A program made the translations under genes and the position numbers. Shown here piece after piece: positions 9,150 to 17,211 of a stretch of 53,383 nucleotides of DNA; the stretch's first letter is position 1; every line of letters begins with the position of its first letter. The notes beneath the pieces were generated by a model. The model ran no database searches, was not told the origin of the DNA, and saw only the letters and a program-made list of their open reading frames with translations. This DNA is from Thermoleophilia bacterium (GTDB lineage: Bacteria; Actinomycetota; Thermoleophilia; Gaiellales; Gaiellaceae): contig JADLFG010000025.1 in NCBI GenBank assembly GCA_020845695.1, positions 1 through 53,383 on the forward strand, in the 5' to 3' direction.

Positions 9150-9189
9150 GGTGAGACGGACCAGGTCGGCACGCGAGGGAGGCGCACCG

Positions 9190-10029
9190 GTGGCTTTGCC
9201 CGGCGATGGTCGAGGCGCTGACTCACGCGCGGCGCCGAGGCCGACCTATCCGATCGAGTCCGTCGACAACGCGCTCAAGCTGCTCCACCTCTTTCGCAAG
9301 CAGCGCGTCGTCCGGGTCTCCGAGGCGAGCGAGCTGCTCGGGATCGCGCGCTCGACCGCCCATCGGCTGCTCGCGATGCTCCAGTACCACGGCTTCGTCC
9401 GCCAGGACCCGGTCACGAAGGCCTACCTGGCGGGGAGAGGGCTCGTCGATCTCGGGCTCGCCGCCGTGCGCAGCCTCGAGGCGCGCCGGCTCGCCCGGCC
9501 CGCGCTCGAGCGGCTCTGCCGGGAGCTCGACGAGACCGTGCACCTCGCCGTCCTCGACGGGCGGTCGGTTCTCTACATCGACTCGGTCGAGAGCTCGCGC
9601 ACGCTCAGGGTCGGCGCGCGCACGGGGATTCTCCTGCCCGCGCACGCGACCGCGGCGGGCAAGGCCCTACTCGCGGAGCTCTCGACCGAGGAGGTCCACA
9701 CGCTCCTGGGAGACGTCCGGCTCGAGGCGCTGACGCCCCGGACGTTGACCCGCCTCGCCGACCTCGAGCGGGAGCTCGAGCACGTCCGAGAACGCGGTTA
9801 CGCGACGAGCAGCGAGGAGGCCGAGCCGGGAGTCTCGGCTGTCGCGGCCGCCGTTCGCGGCCTCGGTGCCCTCCCGCAGCCGGCGATCACGGTCGGGGCT
9901 CCCAGCTCGCGAGTCGGCCGCACCGACGTGGAGCGGATTGCCGCGGCCCTGCTCGCGGCGACCGGGTCGCTCGCCCGCCCGCCGGCTCGGCCGGGCGGCA
10001 CCGAGCCGCCCGGCCGAGCCGATCCGTGA
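9190..10029 (+). CDS. IclR-family transcriptional regulator, copy 2 (tandem paralogue)
   Basis: 279 aa, IclR family. The DNA-binding half is nearly identical to copy 1 (shared YPIESVDNALKLL and IARSTAHRLLAMLQYHGFV), while the effector domain is more divergent. GTG 9190 is preceded by GAGGGAGG at about 7 nt, which favours it over the in-frame GTG at 9151. The near-identical recognition helices suggest both paralogues read the same operator while sensing different ligands. Its stop lies immediately beside the stop of the convergent DUF6282-like gene. Confidence 0.9.
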   Translation: MALPGDGRGADSRAAPRPTYPIESVDNALKLLHLFRKQRVVRVSEASELLGIARSTAHRLLAMLQYHGFVRQDPVTKAYLAGRGLVDLGLAAVRSLEARRLARPALERLCRELDETVHLAVLDGRSVLYIDSVESSRTLRVGARTGILLPAHATAAGKALLAELSTEEVHTLLGDVRLEALTPRTLTRLADLERELEHVRERGYATSSEEAEPGVSAVAAAVRGLGALPQPAITVGAPSSRVGRTDVERIAAALLAATGSLARPPARPGGTEPPGRADP

Positions 10030-11097
10030 TCAGGCGGTCGCGGGCTCGAGCCCGAGCAGCGCCGCCGGGTTGTCGCGCACGATCTTCGTCACGTCGGCGG
10101 GGCTGATCCCGAAGCCGAGCAGCGCCCGGATGAAGATCCGCATCCCGTCCACGGTGTTCACGTGCAGGACCTGGCCGAAGTCGCTGCCGGCCACGCAGCG
10201 GTCAGCGCCGATCGCGCGGATCGTGTCGACGGTCTCGAACGGGTCGCAGACGGGCTGGTAGAGCGACGGGATCATCGGCTGGCAGTACGTGCCGACGTAG
10301 GTGCCGAGGTCGGCGAGCTGGCGCATCTCGTCGACGAGCAGCTTGTTCAGCTCGAGCAGCGGGTGATCGAGCAGCGTCTTCACGCCGAGCTCCTTCGCGA
10401 GCGTGCAGAGCGGGAGCAGCTCCTCGAAGTCGGTGTGGCCGAGGCTGCAGAGGACGCCAGCCTCGGCGGCCAGCTCGAACACCTCCCGGACCTCGGGCAG
10501 GACCTCGCCGTTCGCGCCGACGAGCCGCACGTAGCCCTCGCGGTTCTCGATCCCGGCGAAGCGGGCCCAACCGTAGGACTTGAAGGTCGGAAACCAGAGG
10601 ATCTTGCAGCTCGGGTACTTGAGCGCGATCCGCACCGCCTCGGGGTTGATCCCGTGGTTGAGCCCCAGGCCGCCGTAGACCTCAACGCGGTGCGCCAGCC
10701 TGCCGTCCGCGACCATCTCGTCGATGATGCGCTGGACCAGGTAGGCGGCATTCGCGGTCAGGTTCCAGTGATCCTTGAAGTAGACGGCCCGCATGCGCGC
10801 GCGCGCCGCTTCGGCCGCGATCTCGATCATGTCCTGGGAGCGATGGACGAAGTCGGGGTAGGCGTGGATGTGGCAGTCGATCGAGCCGGCGAGGATGTCG
10901 TTCTCGATCCCCGGGTAGATCGCCGTCAGCTCGGGGTTGTCCTTCAGCATCGCGTAGAAGTAGGTGCGCGAGTTCATCTGGAGCACGCGCTCGAGGGTGA
11001 GCGTGCGCCCCACCCTGATCTGCGACGGGTGCAACCCGTGCTTGTGGAGATCGACCTTCTCGCCGGTAACCAGTTCGATCAGATGCTCGTCGCACAT
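10030..11097 (-). CDS. DUF6282-like amidohydrolase-superfamily protein
   Basis: 355 aa. It looks like a metal-dependent TIM-barrel hydrolase: an N-terminal DCHIHAYPDF (HxH metal ligands), a middle CSLGHTDFEE, then LLDHPLLELNK and a C-terminal GSDFGQ followed by NPAALLGL, as in amidohydrolase superfamily members and the DUF6282 group. The substrate is unknown. It is transcribed divergently from the flavin oxidoreductase gene, and the gap between them carries a copy of the motif found at the carboxylase promoter, so it probably belongs to the same regulon. A lactone, amide or ring hydrolysis in ketone or aromatic breakdown is possible but not shown by the sequence. Confidence 0.72.
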   Translation of the reverse strand: MCDEHLIELVTGEKVDLHKHGLHPSQIRVGRTLTLERVLQMNSRTYFYAMLKDNPELTAIYPGIENDILAGSIDCHIHAYPDFVHRSQDMIEIAAEAARARMRAVYFKDHWNLTANAAYLVQRIIDEMVADGRLAHRVEVYGGLGLNHGINPEAVRIALKYPSCKILWFPTFKSYGWARFAGIENREGYVRLVGANGEVLPEVREVFELAAEAGVLCSLGHTDFEELLPLCTLAKELGVKTLLDHPLLELNKLLVDEMRQLADLGTYVGTYCQPMIPSLYQPVCDPFETVDTIRAIGADRCVAGSDFGQVLHVNTVDGMRIFIRALLGFGISPADVTKIVRDNPAALLGLEPATA

Positions 11098-11132
11098 ACC
11101 CGTTTGCCTCCCATGTCGTCCGCGGCTCTAGT

Positions 11133-11172
11133 ATCGTGGTGTTTCGAGGAACACGATTCTGCCATACAGAAC
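11133..11172. promoter_or_regulatory. Operator-like sites in the divergent DUF6282/LLM promoter region
   Basis: 11157-11172 reads TTCTGCCATACAGAAC, a third match to TTCTG(T/C)C-N5-GAAC and itself a perfect dyad (TTCTG-N5-CAGAA). Twenty bp upstream, 11137-11152 is a degenerate match (10 of 16 positions) ending in GAAC, inside a 25-bp imperfect palindrome whose outer arms are ATCGTG and CACGAT (11133-11157). The paired arrangement mirrors the one at the carboxylase promoter. Confidence 0.58.
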
Positions 11173-11185
11173 GCGGAGGCGCGCA

Positions 11186-12199
11186 GTGATCATCGACACC
11201 GAGTTCAACTCCGCGGCGCAGGTGCCGGCGGCGATCTGCGTCGAGGCGACCGTCCGCGCCGAGGAGCGCGGCTTCGGCTGCGTGTGGAAGGGCGAGTCGA
11301 ACAGCCGCGATCCGGTCGTGCTCCTCTCGGCGTACGCCGCCCGCACGGAGCGGATCGGGCTCGGCACGGCGATCCTGCATGTGTTCGGCCGCTCCCCGGT
11401 CACGCTGGGAATCCAGGCAGCGACCCTGAACGAGTACTCGGGCGGCCGGGTCGTGCTCGGCCTCGGCGTCGCCAACGGCACGATCGCCGGCTGGCACGGG
11501 GACACCTATGACCGCCCGCTCAGGCGGATGCGCGAGTACGTCGAGGTCGTCCGGGCGACGTACGCGGGCGAGCGGGTCGACTACCCTGGCGAGCGCTACG
11601 CGAGCACGAATGGCTTCAGGCTCGCGTTCGAGCCGCCACCTCACCCGCTGCGACTGATGCTGGCCGCGCTCGGCGAGAAGATGTCCCGGCTCGCCGGCGA
11701 GATCTCGGACGGCGTGATCGTCAACATGGCCGATCCCGACCGCATCGCCACGATCACGGCCTGGTGCCACGAGGGCGCCCGCGCCGCCGGACGCGATCCG
11801 GCCGGGTTCGAGGTCGTGCCGAAGCTCCGCGTCGCGCTCCACGAGGACCCCGCCGAGGCGCGCCGGACGCTCAAGAAGGTCCTGACGTTCTACGCCCTGC
11901 AGAACGGCTACGGCCAGATGCTGACGGAGATGGGACTCGGGGAAGAGGTGGAGACGATCCGCGGCGCCTACCGCAGCGACGGCTTCGCGGCCGCCCGCGC
12001 CCGGGTGCCGGACTCGATGCTCGAGCGGGTGCCGATGTTCGCCGGCTCGAGTACGGAGGGACTCGCCGAGCGCCTGAGGGAGTACGAGCGGGCGGGCGCG
12101 ACCCGGATGATCGTCGCGTGCGTGCCGACCGGCGACGACCTCCGCGCCGAGCTCACGCGCTTCCTCGACAGCGCCGACTTCGTCGAGGCGGTGGCCTGA
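11186..12199 (+). CDS. LLM-class flavin-dependent oxidoreductase
   Basis: 337 aa, luciferase-like monooxygenase family (TIM barrel using FMN or F420). Typical segments are IGLGTAILHVFGRSPVTLGIQAATLNEYSGGRVVLGLG (residues about 53-90) and ISDGVIVNMADPDRI in the middle. Start GTG 11186 with GGAGG upstream. The next gene, an acyl-CoA dehydrogenase, begins two bases after its stop, so the two are likely one operon. The substrate cannot be told from sequence; methylene-H4MPT reductase-like or glucose-6-phosphate dehydrogenase-like F420 enzymes and true monooxygenases share this fold. Confidence 0.82.
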   Translation: MIIDTEFNSAAQVPAAICVEATVRAEERGFGCVWKGESNSRDPVVLLSAYAARTERIGLGTAILHVFGRSPVTLGIQAATLNEYSGGRVVLGLGVANGTIAGWHGDTYDRPLRRMREYVEVVRATYAGERVDYPGERYASTNGFRLAFEPPPHPLRLMLAALGEKMSRLAGEISDGVIVNMADPDRIATITAWCHEGARAAGRDPAGFEVVPKLRVALHEDPAEARRTLKKVLTFYALQNGYGQMLTEMGLGEEVETIRGAYRSDGFAAARARVPDSMLERVPMFAGSSTEGLAERLREYERAGATRMIVACVPTGDDLRAELTRFLDSADFVEAVA

Positions 12200-12200
12200 C

Positions 12201-13361
12201 ATGGACTTCGGGCTGACGGAAGACCAGGAGGCGATCCGGGCGGCGGTCAAGGAGGTCTGCGCGCGCTTTCCGGACGAGTACTGGCGCGCGGTCGACGCCC
12301 GCGGCGACTACCCGCAGGAGTTCGTGACGGCGCTGACCGAGTCCGGCTGGCTCGCGGTGCTGATTCCCGAGGAGTACGGCGGCGCGGGACTCGGCCTCGT
12401 CGAGGCGGGAATCGTGCTCGAGGAGATCAACCGCTCCGGAGGCAACGGCGGCGCCTGCCACGCCCAGATGTACACGATGGGCACGCTGCTCCGGCACGGC
12501 AGCGACGAGCAGAAACGCCGCTACCTGCCCGAGATCGCGGAGGGACGCCTGCGCCTGCAGGCGTTCGCGGTCACGGAGCCGACGACCGGCTCGGACACCA
12601 CCAGGCTCGTGACGCGCGCCGAGCGACGCGGCGGCGGCTACGTCGTCAACGGCCAGAAGGTGTTCATCTCGCGCGCCGAGCACTCGGACCTGATGCTCCT
12701 GCTCGCGCGGACGACGCCGCTCGAGGAGGTCGAGAGCCGAAGCCACGGCCTCTCCGTCTTCCTCGTCGATCTGCGCGAGGCCCGGGGCGCGGTCGAGATC
12801 CGCCCGCTCGAGGTGATGGTGAACCACCACACGTGCGAGGTGTTCATGAACGACCTCGAGCTGCCGGCCGAGAGCCTGATCGGCGAGGAGGGGCTCGGGC
12901 TGCGCTACATCATGGACGGGATGAACGCGGAACGGATCCTGATCGCCTCCGAGTCGGTCGGGGACGGGCGCTGGTTCGTCGAGCGCGGGGCGCGCTACGC
13001 GTCGGAGCGGGAGGTGTTCGGGCGCCCGATCGGCGCCAACCAGGGCGTCCAGTTCCCGCTGGCGCAGGCGTACGCGGAGGTCGAGGCGGCGAGCCTCGTG
13101 CGCTTCCATGCCGCGACCCTGTTCGACGCGGGCGAGCCGTGCGGGCCGCAGGCGAACATGGCCAAGCTGCTCGGCTCCCAGGCGTCGTGGCACGCCGCGA
13201 ACGCGTGCATGAGCGCGCACGGGGGCTACGGCTTCGCCCGCGAGTATGACGTCGAACGCAAGTTCAGGGAGGCGAAATTGCTCGAGATCGCTCCGGTTTC
13301 GAACAACCTGGTGCTCGCTCACATCGGCCAGCGGGTGCTCGGCCTGCCGAGGTCGTACTGA
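12201..13361 (+). CDS. Acyl-CoA dehydrogenase with an isovaleryl-CoA dehydrogenase-type catalytic Glu
   Basis: 386 aa, full-length FAD-dependent acyl-CoA dehydrogenase (AFAVTEPTTGSD, ACMSAHGGYGF). The usual C-terminal catalytic glutamate motif YEGT is replaced by IAPVSNN. Instead E244 in MNAERILIA sits where isovaleryl- and long-chain acyl-CoA dehydrogenases keep their base, so the enzyme is probably active on a branched or substituted acyl-CoA. The TGA stop overlaps the ATG of the CitE-like gene, and a hydratase and a CoA-transferase follow in the same way. The set could dehydrogenate, hydrate and cleave an alkylsuccinyl- or branched acyl-CoA (inference). Confidence 0.9.
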   Translation: MDFGLTEDQEAIRAAVKEVCARFPDEYWRAVDARGDYPQEFVTALTESGWLAVLIPEEYGGAGLGLVEAGIVLEEINRSGGNGGACHAQMYTMGTLLRHGSDEQKRRYLPEIAEGRLRLQAFAVTEPTTGSDTTRLVTRAERRGGGYVVNGQKVFISRAEHSDLMLLLARTTPLEEVESRSHGLSVFLVDLREARGAVEIRPLEVMVNHHTCEVFMNDLELPAESLIGEEGLGLRYIMDGMNAERILIASESVGDGRWFVERGARYASEREVFGRPIGANQGVQFPLAQAYAEVEAASLVRFHAATLFDAGEPCGPQANMAKLLGSQASWHAANACMSAHGGYGFAREYDVERKFREAKLLEIAPVSNNLVLAHIGQRVLGLPRSY

Positions 13362-14248
13362 TGGCCCGGCCGCTGCGCTCCTGGATGTTCGTGCCGGGGA
13401 ACCGCCAGCGGTTCCTCGACAAGGTCTACGAGCTCGAGACGCCGCCGGATGCGGTCTTCCTCGATCTCGAGGACGGGGTGATCCCGGCCGAGAAGGCGGC
13501 CGCACGCGAGCTCGTCGCCTCGGTCCTTCGCCGCGAGCTGCCTGGCCCGCTGCGGCTCGTGCGCGTCAACGCGGTCGGTACCGACTGGCTGCGCGAGGAC
13601 CTCGACGCCGTCCTCGTCCCGGGCCTCGAGGGCCTCTGCGTCTCGAAGGTCGAGAACGCCGAGCAGGTGCGGTGGGTCGCGGGCGAGCTCGACCGCTTCG
13701 ACCCGGCCGGCGAGGTCCGGATCGTGGCCGCGATCGAGAGCGCCAGAGGGCTCCTGCGCGCTCCGGAGATCGCGGCCGCCCACCCGCGCGTCGTCGCGGT
13801 CATGTTCGGGGCCGAGGACTACGCGCTCGACCTCGGCCTCGGCACGAAGCGCGAGGCGGAGGCGGCCGAGCTCGTGTACGCGCGGTCCGCGCTCGTCATC
13901 GCCGCCGCGGCCGCCGACGTCGTCTCGATCGACGGCGTCTTCCCCGACCTCGACGATCCCGAGGGACTGCTCGCCGACATCGTCCAGGCCCGGCGGCTCG
14001 GCTTCGGCGGCAAGTCGACGTTCAACCCGCGCCAGATCGCCCTCATCAACGAGCAGTTCAGCCCGAGACCGGACGAGCTCGCCTACGCGAGGCGGATCGC
14101 TGACGCCTTCGACGAGGCGACGGCACGCGGAGACGCCTCGGTCGCCGTCGGCGGCCAGCTCGTCGACCGCCCGATCGTGCTGCGCGCCCAGCGCCTGCTC
14201 CAGCTCGCGGAGGAGCTCGGGATCCCCGAACCGGAGGTGTCACGATGA
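13361..14248 (+). CDS. CitE-like CoA-ester lyase (HpcH/HpaI, citrate lyase beta family)
   Basis: 295 aa. Motifs of the malyl/citramalyl-CoA lyase family are present: LDLEDGVIP near residue 33, RVNAVGTDW (substrate-binding Arg), AAIESARGLL and FGAEDYALDLG, whose Glu and Asp bind Mg2+. C-terminal GGKSTFNPRQI is the usual family ending. Such enzymes split (3S)-malyl-, citramalyl- or beta-methylmalyl-CoA into acetyl-/propionyl-CoA plus a 2-oxoacid. It overlaps the dehydrogenase by one base and the hydratase by four, so it probably cleaves the product of that hydratase. Confidence 0.88.
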   Translation: MARPLRSWMFVPGNRQRFLDKVYELETPPDAVFLDLEDGVIPAEKAAARELVASVLRRELPGPLRLVRVNAVGTDWLREDLDAVLVPGLEGLCVSKVENAEQVRWVAGELDRFDPAGEVRIVAAIESARGLLRAPEIAAAHPRVVAVMFGAEDYALDLGLGTKREAEAAELVYARSALVIAAAAADVVSIDGVFPDLDDPEGLLADIVQARRLGFGGKSTFNPRQIALINEQFSPRPDELAYARRIADAFDEATARGDASVAVGGQLVDRPIVLRAQRLLQLAEELGIPEPEVSR

Positions 14249-14748
14249 GTCAGGTCAAGCCCGGCTGGCAGGGCCGGTTCCTCGAGGACTTCGAGGTCGG
14301 TGACGTCTACCGCTGCCGCTACGGGCGAACGGTGACCGAGGCCGACAACATCCAGTTCACCCTGCTCACGAACAACACGAACCAGATCCACTACAACCGC
14401 GACTACGGCGAGCGCACGGAGTTCGGCTCGATGCTCGTGAACAGCGCGCTGACGCTCTCGATCGTCGCCGGGATGGGCGTGGCCGACGTGAGCGAGAACG
14501 GCTTCGCGCTCGGCTGGGACGAGATCGTGCTGCCCCACCCGGTCTTCCCCGGCGACACGCTCTACTCGGAGAGCGAGGTGGTCGAGAAGCGGGAGTCCCG
14601 CTCCCGCCCGACGCAGGGGATCGTCAAGGTCGAGACGCGCGGCTACAACCAGCACGGCGACCTCGTGATCCGCTACCGGCGCTCCGTGATGGTCTGGAAA
14701 CGCGAGCACGCGCCGAGCCTCGACCTGTTCCCGGCACCGAAGTCCTGA
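14245..14748 (+). CDS. MaoC-like enoyl-CoA hydratase
   Basis: 167 aa, single hotdog-fold MaoC dehydratase. The catalytic loop reads TNNTNQIHYN: His49 is present, but Asn44 sits where R-specific enoyl-CoA hydratases usually have Asp. The following RTEFGSMLVNSALTLS matches the helix that binds the thioester. The pairing with a CitE-like lyase is the arrangement seen for itaconyl-/mesaconyl-CoA hydratases and for the mycobacterial CitE/MaoC/FadE loci. It overlaps both neighbours by ATGA and TGATG junctions. Confidence 0.86.
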   Translation: MSQVKPGWQGRFLEDFEVGDVYRCRYGRTVTEADNIQFTLLTNNTNQIHYNRDYGERTEFGSMLVNSALTLSIVAGMGVADVSENGFALGWDEIVLPHPVFPGDTLYSESEVVEKRESRSRPTQGIVKVETRGYNQHGDLVIRYRRSVMVWKREHAPSLDLFPAPKS

Positions 14749-15914
14749 TGCGCGACGCGCTCGCCGGCGTTCGGGTGGTCGCGCTCGAGCAGGCGGTGGC
14801 GATGCCATTCTGCACGCTCGTGCTCGCCGCGCTCGGCGCGGATGTCGTCAAGGTCGAGCAGCCGGGGCGGGGCGACGTGATCCGCGGCTGGGACAGCGCC
14901 GTGCGCGGCCTCTCGACCGGCTACGTCGCTTTCAACGCCGGCAAGCGCGACCTGACCGTCGATGCCAAGACCCCCGAAGGGCGCGAGCTCCTACGCCGGC
15001 TCGCCGCCCGGGCTGACGTGTTCGTCGAGAACTTCGCGGCGGGCGCGGCCGCCCGCCTCGGGCTCGGTCCCGAGGAGCTCCGGGCCGCGAGCCCTCGGCT
15101 CGTCTACTGCTCGCTCTCCGGCTACGGTCAGACCGGCCCCTACCGCGACGTCAAGGCCTACGACCTGCTCGTCCAGGGCGAAAGCGGGCTCCTGGTCGCG
15201 AACGGCACGCCCGAGCAGCCCGCGAAGATCGGGATCCCGATCACCGATCAGGTCGCGGGCATCCACGCGGCGCTCGGGATCGTCGCCGCGCTGCACCGCC
15301 GCGAGCGCACCGGCGAGGGCGCCTACCTCGACGTGTCGATGCTCGAGTCGGCGGCGTTCTGGCTCGCCTACTACCCACACCATCGCTGGCACGCGGGCAC
15401 GGAGCCGCCGCGCACGGGGATGCGCCACCAGTACCTGTGCCCGTACGGGCCGTTCCTCGCCGCCGACGGCAGCTACGTCAACGTGGTCGTGGCCTCGGAC
15501 GCCGACTGGGCACGGTTCTGCGCCGCGGTCGACCGGCCCGCCTGGACCGACGACCCGCGCCTCGCCACGGTCGCGGCGCGCCGCGAGCACCGCGGCGAGG
15601 TCGACCGGCTGGTCGAGGAGCTGCTCGCGACCGCGCCTGCCGAGGACTGGATCGCGCGCCTCGAGCGGGCCGGTCTCCCGTACGGACGCGTCCGCTCGCT
15701 CGCCGACGTGCTCGAGCACCCGCAGCTCGTCGAGCGGGGGCTCTTCGTCGAGGCCGACTCCCCGGTGGGCCCGCTCCCGCTCGTCCGCTTCCCGCTGGCT
15801 GCGGCCGAGCGGCCGCGCGTGCCCGGTCTCGGCGAGCACACGAACGAGCTCCTGACCGAGCTCGGCTACGGCGCGGACGAGATCGAGGCGCTGCGGGAGC
15901 GGGGAGTGGTGTGA
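14748..15914 (+). CDS. Class III (CaiB/BaiF) CoA-transferase, first copy
   Basis: 388 aa, full length. N-terminal nucleotide/CoA fold LGADVVKVEQPGRGD, FVENFAAG and YCSLSGYGQTGPYRD are family hallmarks. Asp167 in PITDQVAGIH aligns with the nucleophilic Asp169 of formyl-CoA transferase, which forms the aspartyl-CoA anhydride. Last gene of the dehydrogenase/lyase/hydratase operon (TGATG overlap). It probably loads CoA onto the acid that enters this module, taking it from succinyl-CoA or another acyl-CoA. Confidence 0.9.
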   Translation: MRDALAGVRVVALEQAVAMPFCTLVLAALGADVVKVEQPGRGDVIRGWDSAVRGLSTGYVAFNAGKRDLTVDAKTPEGRELLRRLAARADVFVENFAAGAAARLGLGPEELRAASPRLVYCSLSGYGQTGPYRDVKAYDLLVQGESGLLVANGTPEQPAKIGIPITDQVAGIHAALGIVAALHRRERTGEGAYLDVSMLESAAFWLAYYPHHRWHAGTEPPRTGMRHQYLCPYGPFLAADGSYVNVVVASDADWARFCAAVDRPAWTDDPRLATVAARREHRGEVDRLVEELLATAPAEDWIARLERAGLPYGRVRSLADVLEHPQLVERGLFVEADSPVGPLPLVRFPLAAAERPRVPGLGEHTNELLTELGYGADEIEALRERGVV

Positions 15915-15919
15915 GGCGC

Positions 15920-17152
15920 TCAGGCGCTGCCCGAGGCGTCCTCGACGACCCCGTCGGCGAGCAGGCGCTCGAGCTCCTCGCCGGCGATCCCGTGCTCGCG
16001 CAGCACCTCGCGAGTGCTCTCGCCGGGCCGGTGGGGCGGGGCGCGCCGTGCTCGCGGCGGCGCTTGCTCGAGCCGCAGAGGGTTTGCGACCGCGCGCATC
16101 GTGCCGCCGACCTGGTACTTGAGCGGCCAGAGCGCCCCGGACTCGGCCAGGTGCGGCTCGGCGACAAGCGCGCCGTAGTCGAGAAGCGGCGCGCAGATCA
16201 CGTCCGCCCGGCGAAGCTCCTCCACCCAGTCGGCGGTCGAGCGGGCGGAGAGGAGCCGCTCGAGTTCCGCGCGCAGGGCGTCGCGGTCGCGCACCCGCTT
16301 CTCGTTCGTGTCGAAGCGAGGATCCTCGGCGAGCTCCGGGCGGCCGAGCGCGGCGCAGAGGCGCGGCCAGCGGTCGGGCGTGTAGGCGGCGACCATCAGG
16401 TGCCCGTCCCGGGTCGCGTACGCCTCGTTCGGGGCGGCGTAGGGGGCGGCGCTGCCGAGCCGTCCGACCGGCTCGCCCGTCGCGAGAAACATCGCGAGCA
16501 CCGGGAGCTGGAAGGCGAGCAGCGACTGGAGCAGCGAGACGTCGGCGCGCTGGCCGCGGCCGGTGCGCTCGCGCGCGTAGAGCGCCGCCAGGACGGCCTG
16601 GACGGCGACGAAGCCCCCGGCCATGTCCGCCGCGGGCGTGCCCACCTTGACCGGCGGCCCGTCGGGCGTTCCGGTCACGCTCATGATCCCGCTGACGGCC
16701 TGGACGGCCCCGTCGACGCCCGGCTGGTCGCGCCACGGTCCAGCCGGCCCCCAGGCGGAGATGGCGACGTAGACGAGCCGCGGGTTGTCAGCGGCGAGTG
16801 CCTCGTAGCCGATCCCGAGCCGGTCGGCGACGCCCGGCCGGAAGCTCTCGAGCACGACGTCGCTACCGCGGGCGAGCCGCCGGACGACGTCGGCGCCGCC
16901 GGGTCGCTTCAGGTCGACGACCACGCCGCGCTTGTTGCGGTTCATCGCGAGGAACGCGCTCGCGACGCCCTCGGTGAACGGGGGGCCGAGCACGCGACCC
17001 CATTCGCCGCCCGGCGGCTCGATCTTGACGACGTCGGCACCGAGGTCGCCGAGCAGCGCCCCGCAGGTCGGCCCGGCCGCCCCCTGGGAGACGTCGAGGA
17101 CGCGGATGCCCTCGAGCACCGCCCCCCGCGTCTCCTGCCCGCTCGCTCCCAT
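15920..17152 (-). CDS. Class III (CaiB/BaiF) CoA-transferase, second copy
   Basis: 410 aa, convergent with the first copy and only distantly similar to it. Motifs LGADVVKIEPPGGE, LESFRPGVADRLG, YVAISAWGPAGPWRD; Asp176 in PAADMAGGF is the expected nucleophile. The C-terminal tail has an alanine/proline/arginine-rich patch around LEQAPPRARRAPPHRPG. The role is unknown; two separate class III transferases in one island suggest two different acids are activated. ATG start at 17152. Confidence 0.88.
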   Translation of the reverse strand: MGASGQETRGAVLEGIRVLDVSQGAAGPTCGALLGDLGADVVKIEPPGGEWGRVLGPPFTEGVASAFLAMNRNKRGVVVDLKRPGGADVVRRLARGSDVVLESFRPGVADRLGIGYEALAADNPRLVYVAISAWGPAGPWRDQPGVDGAVQAVSGIMSVTGTPDGPPVKVGTPAADMAGGFVAVQAVLAALYARERTGRGQRADVSLLQSLLAFQLPVLAMFLATGEPVGRLGSAAPYAAPNEAYATRDGHLMVAAYTPDRWPRLCAALGRPELAEDPRFDTNEKRVRDRDALRAELERLLSARSTADWVEELRRADVICAPLLDYGALVAEPHLAESGALWPLKYQVGGTMRAVANPLRLEQAPPRARRAPPHRPGESTREVLREHGIAGEELERLLADGVVEDASGSA

Positions 17153-17211
17153 CGGTCGCGGGCGACCATACCACGGTGCGCGCGGTCATCCCCGGGGAGC
17201 TGTCCCCGATG

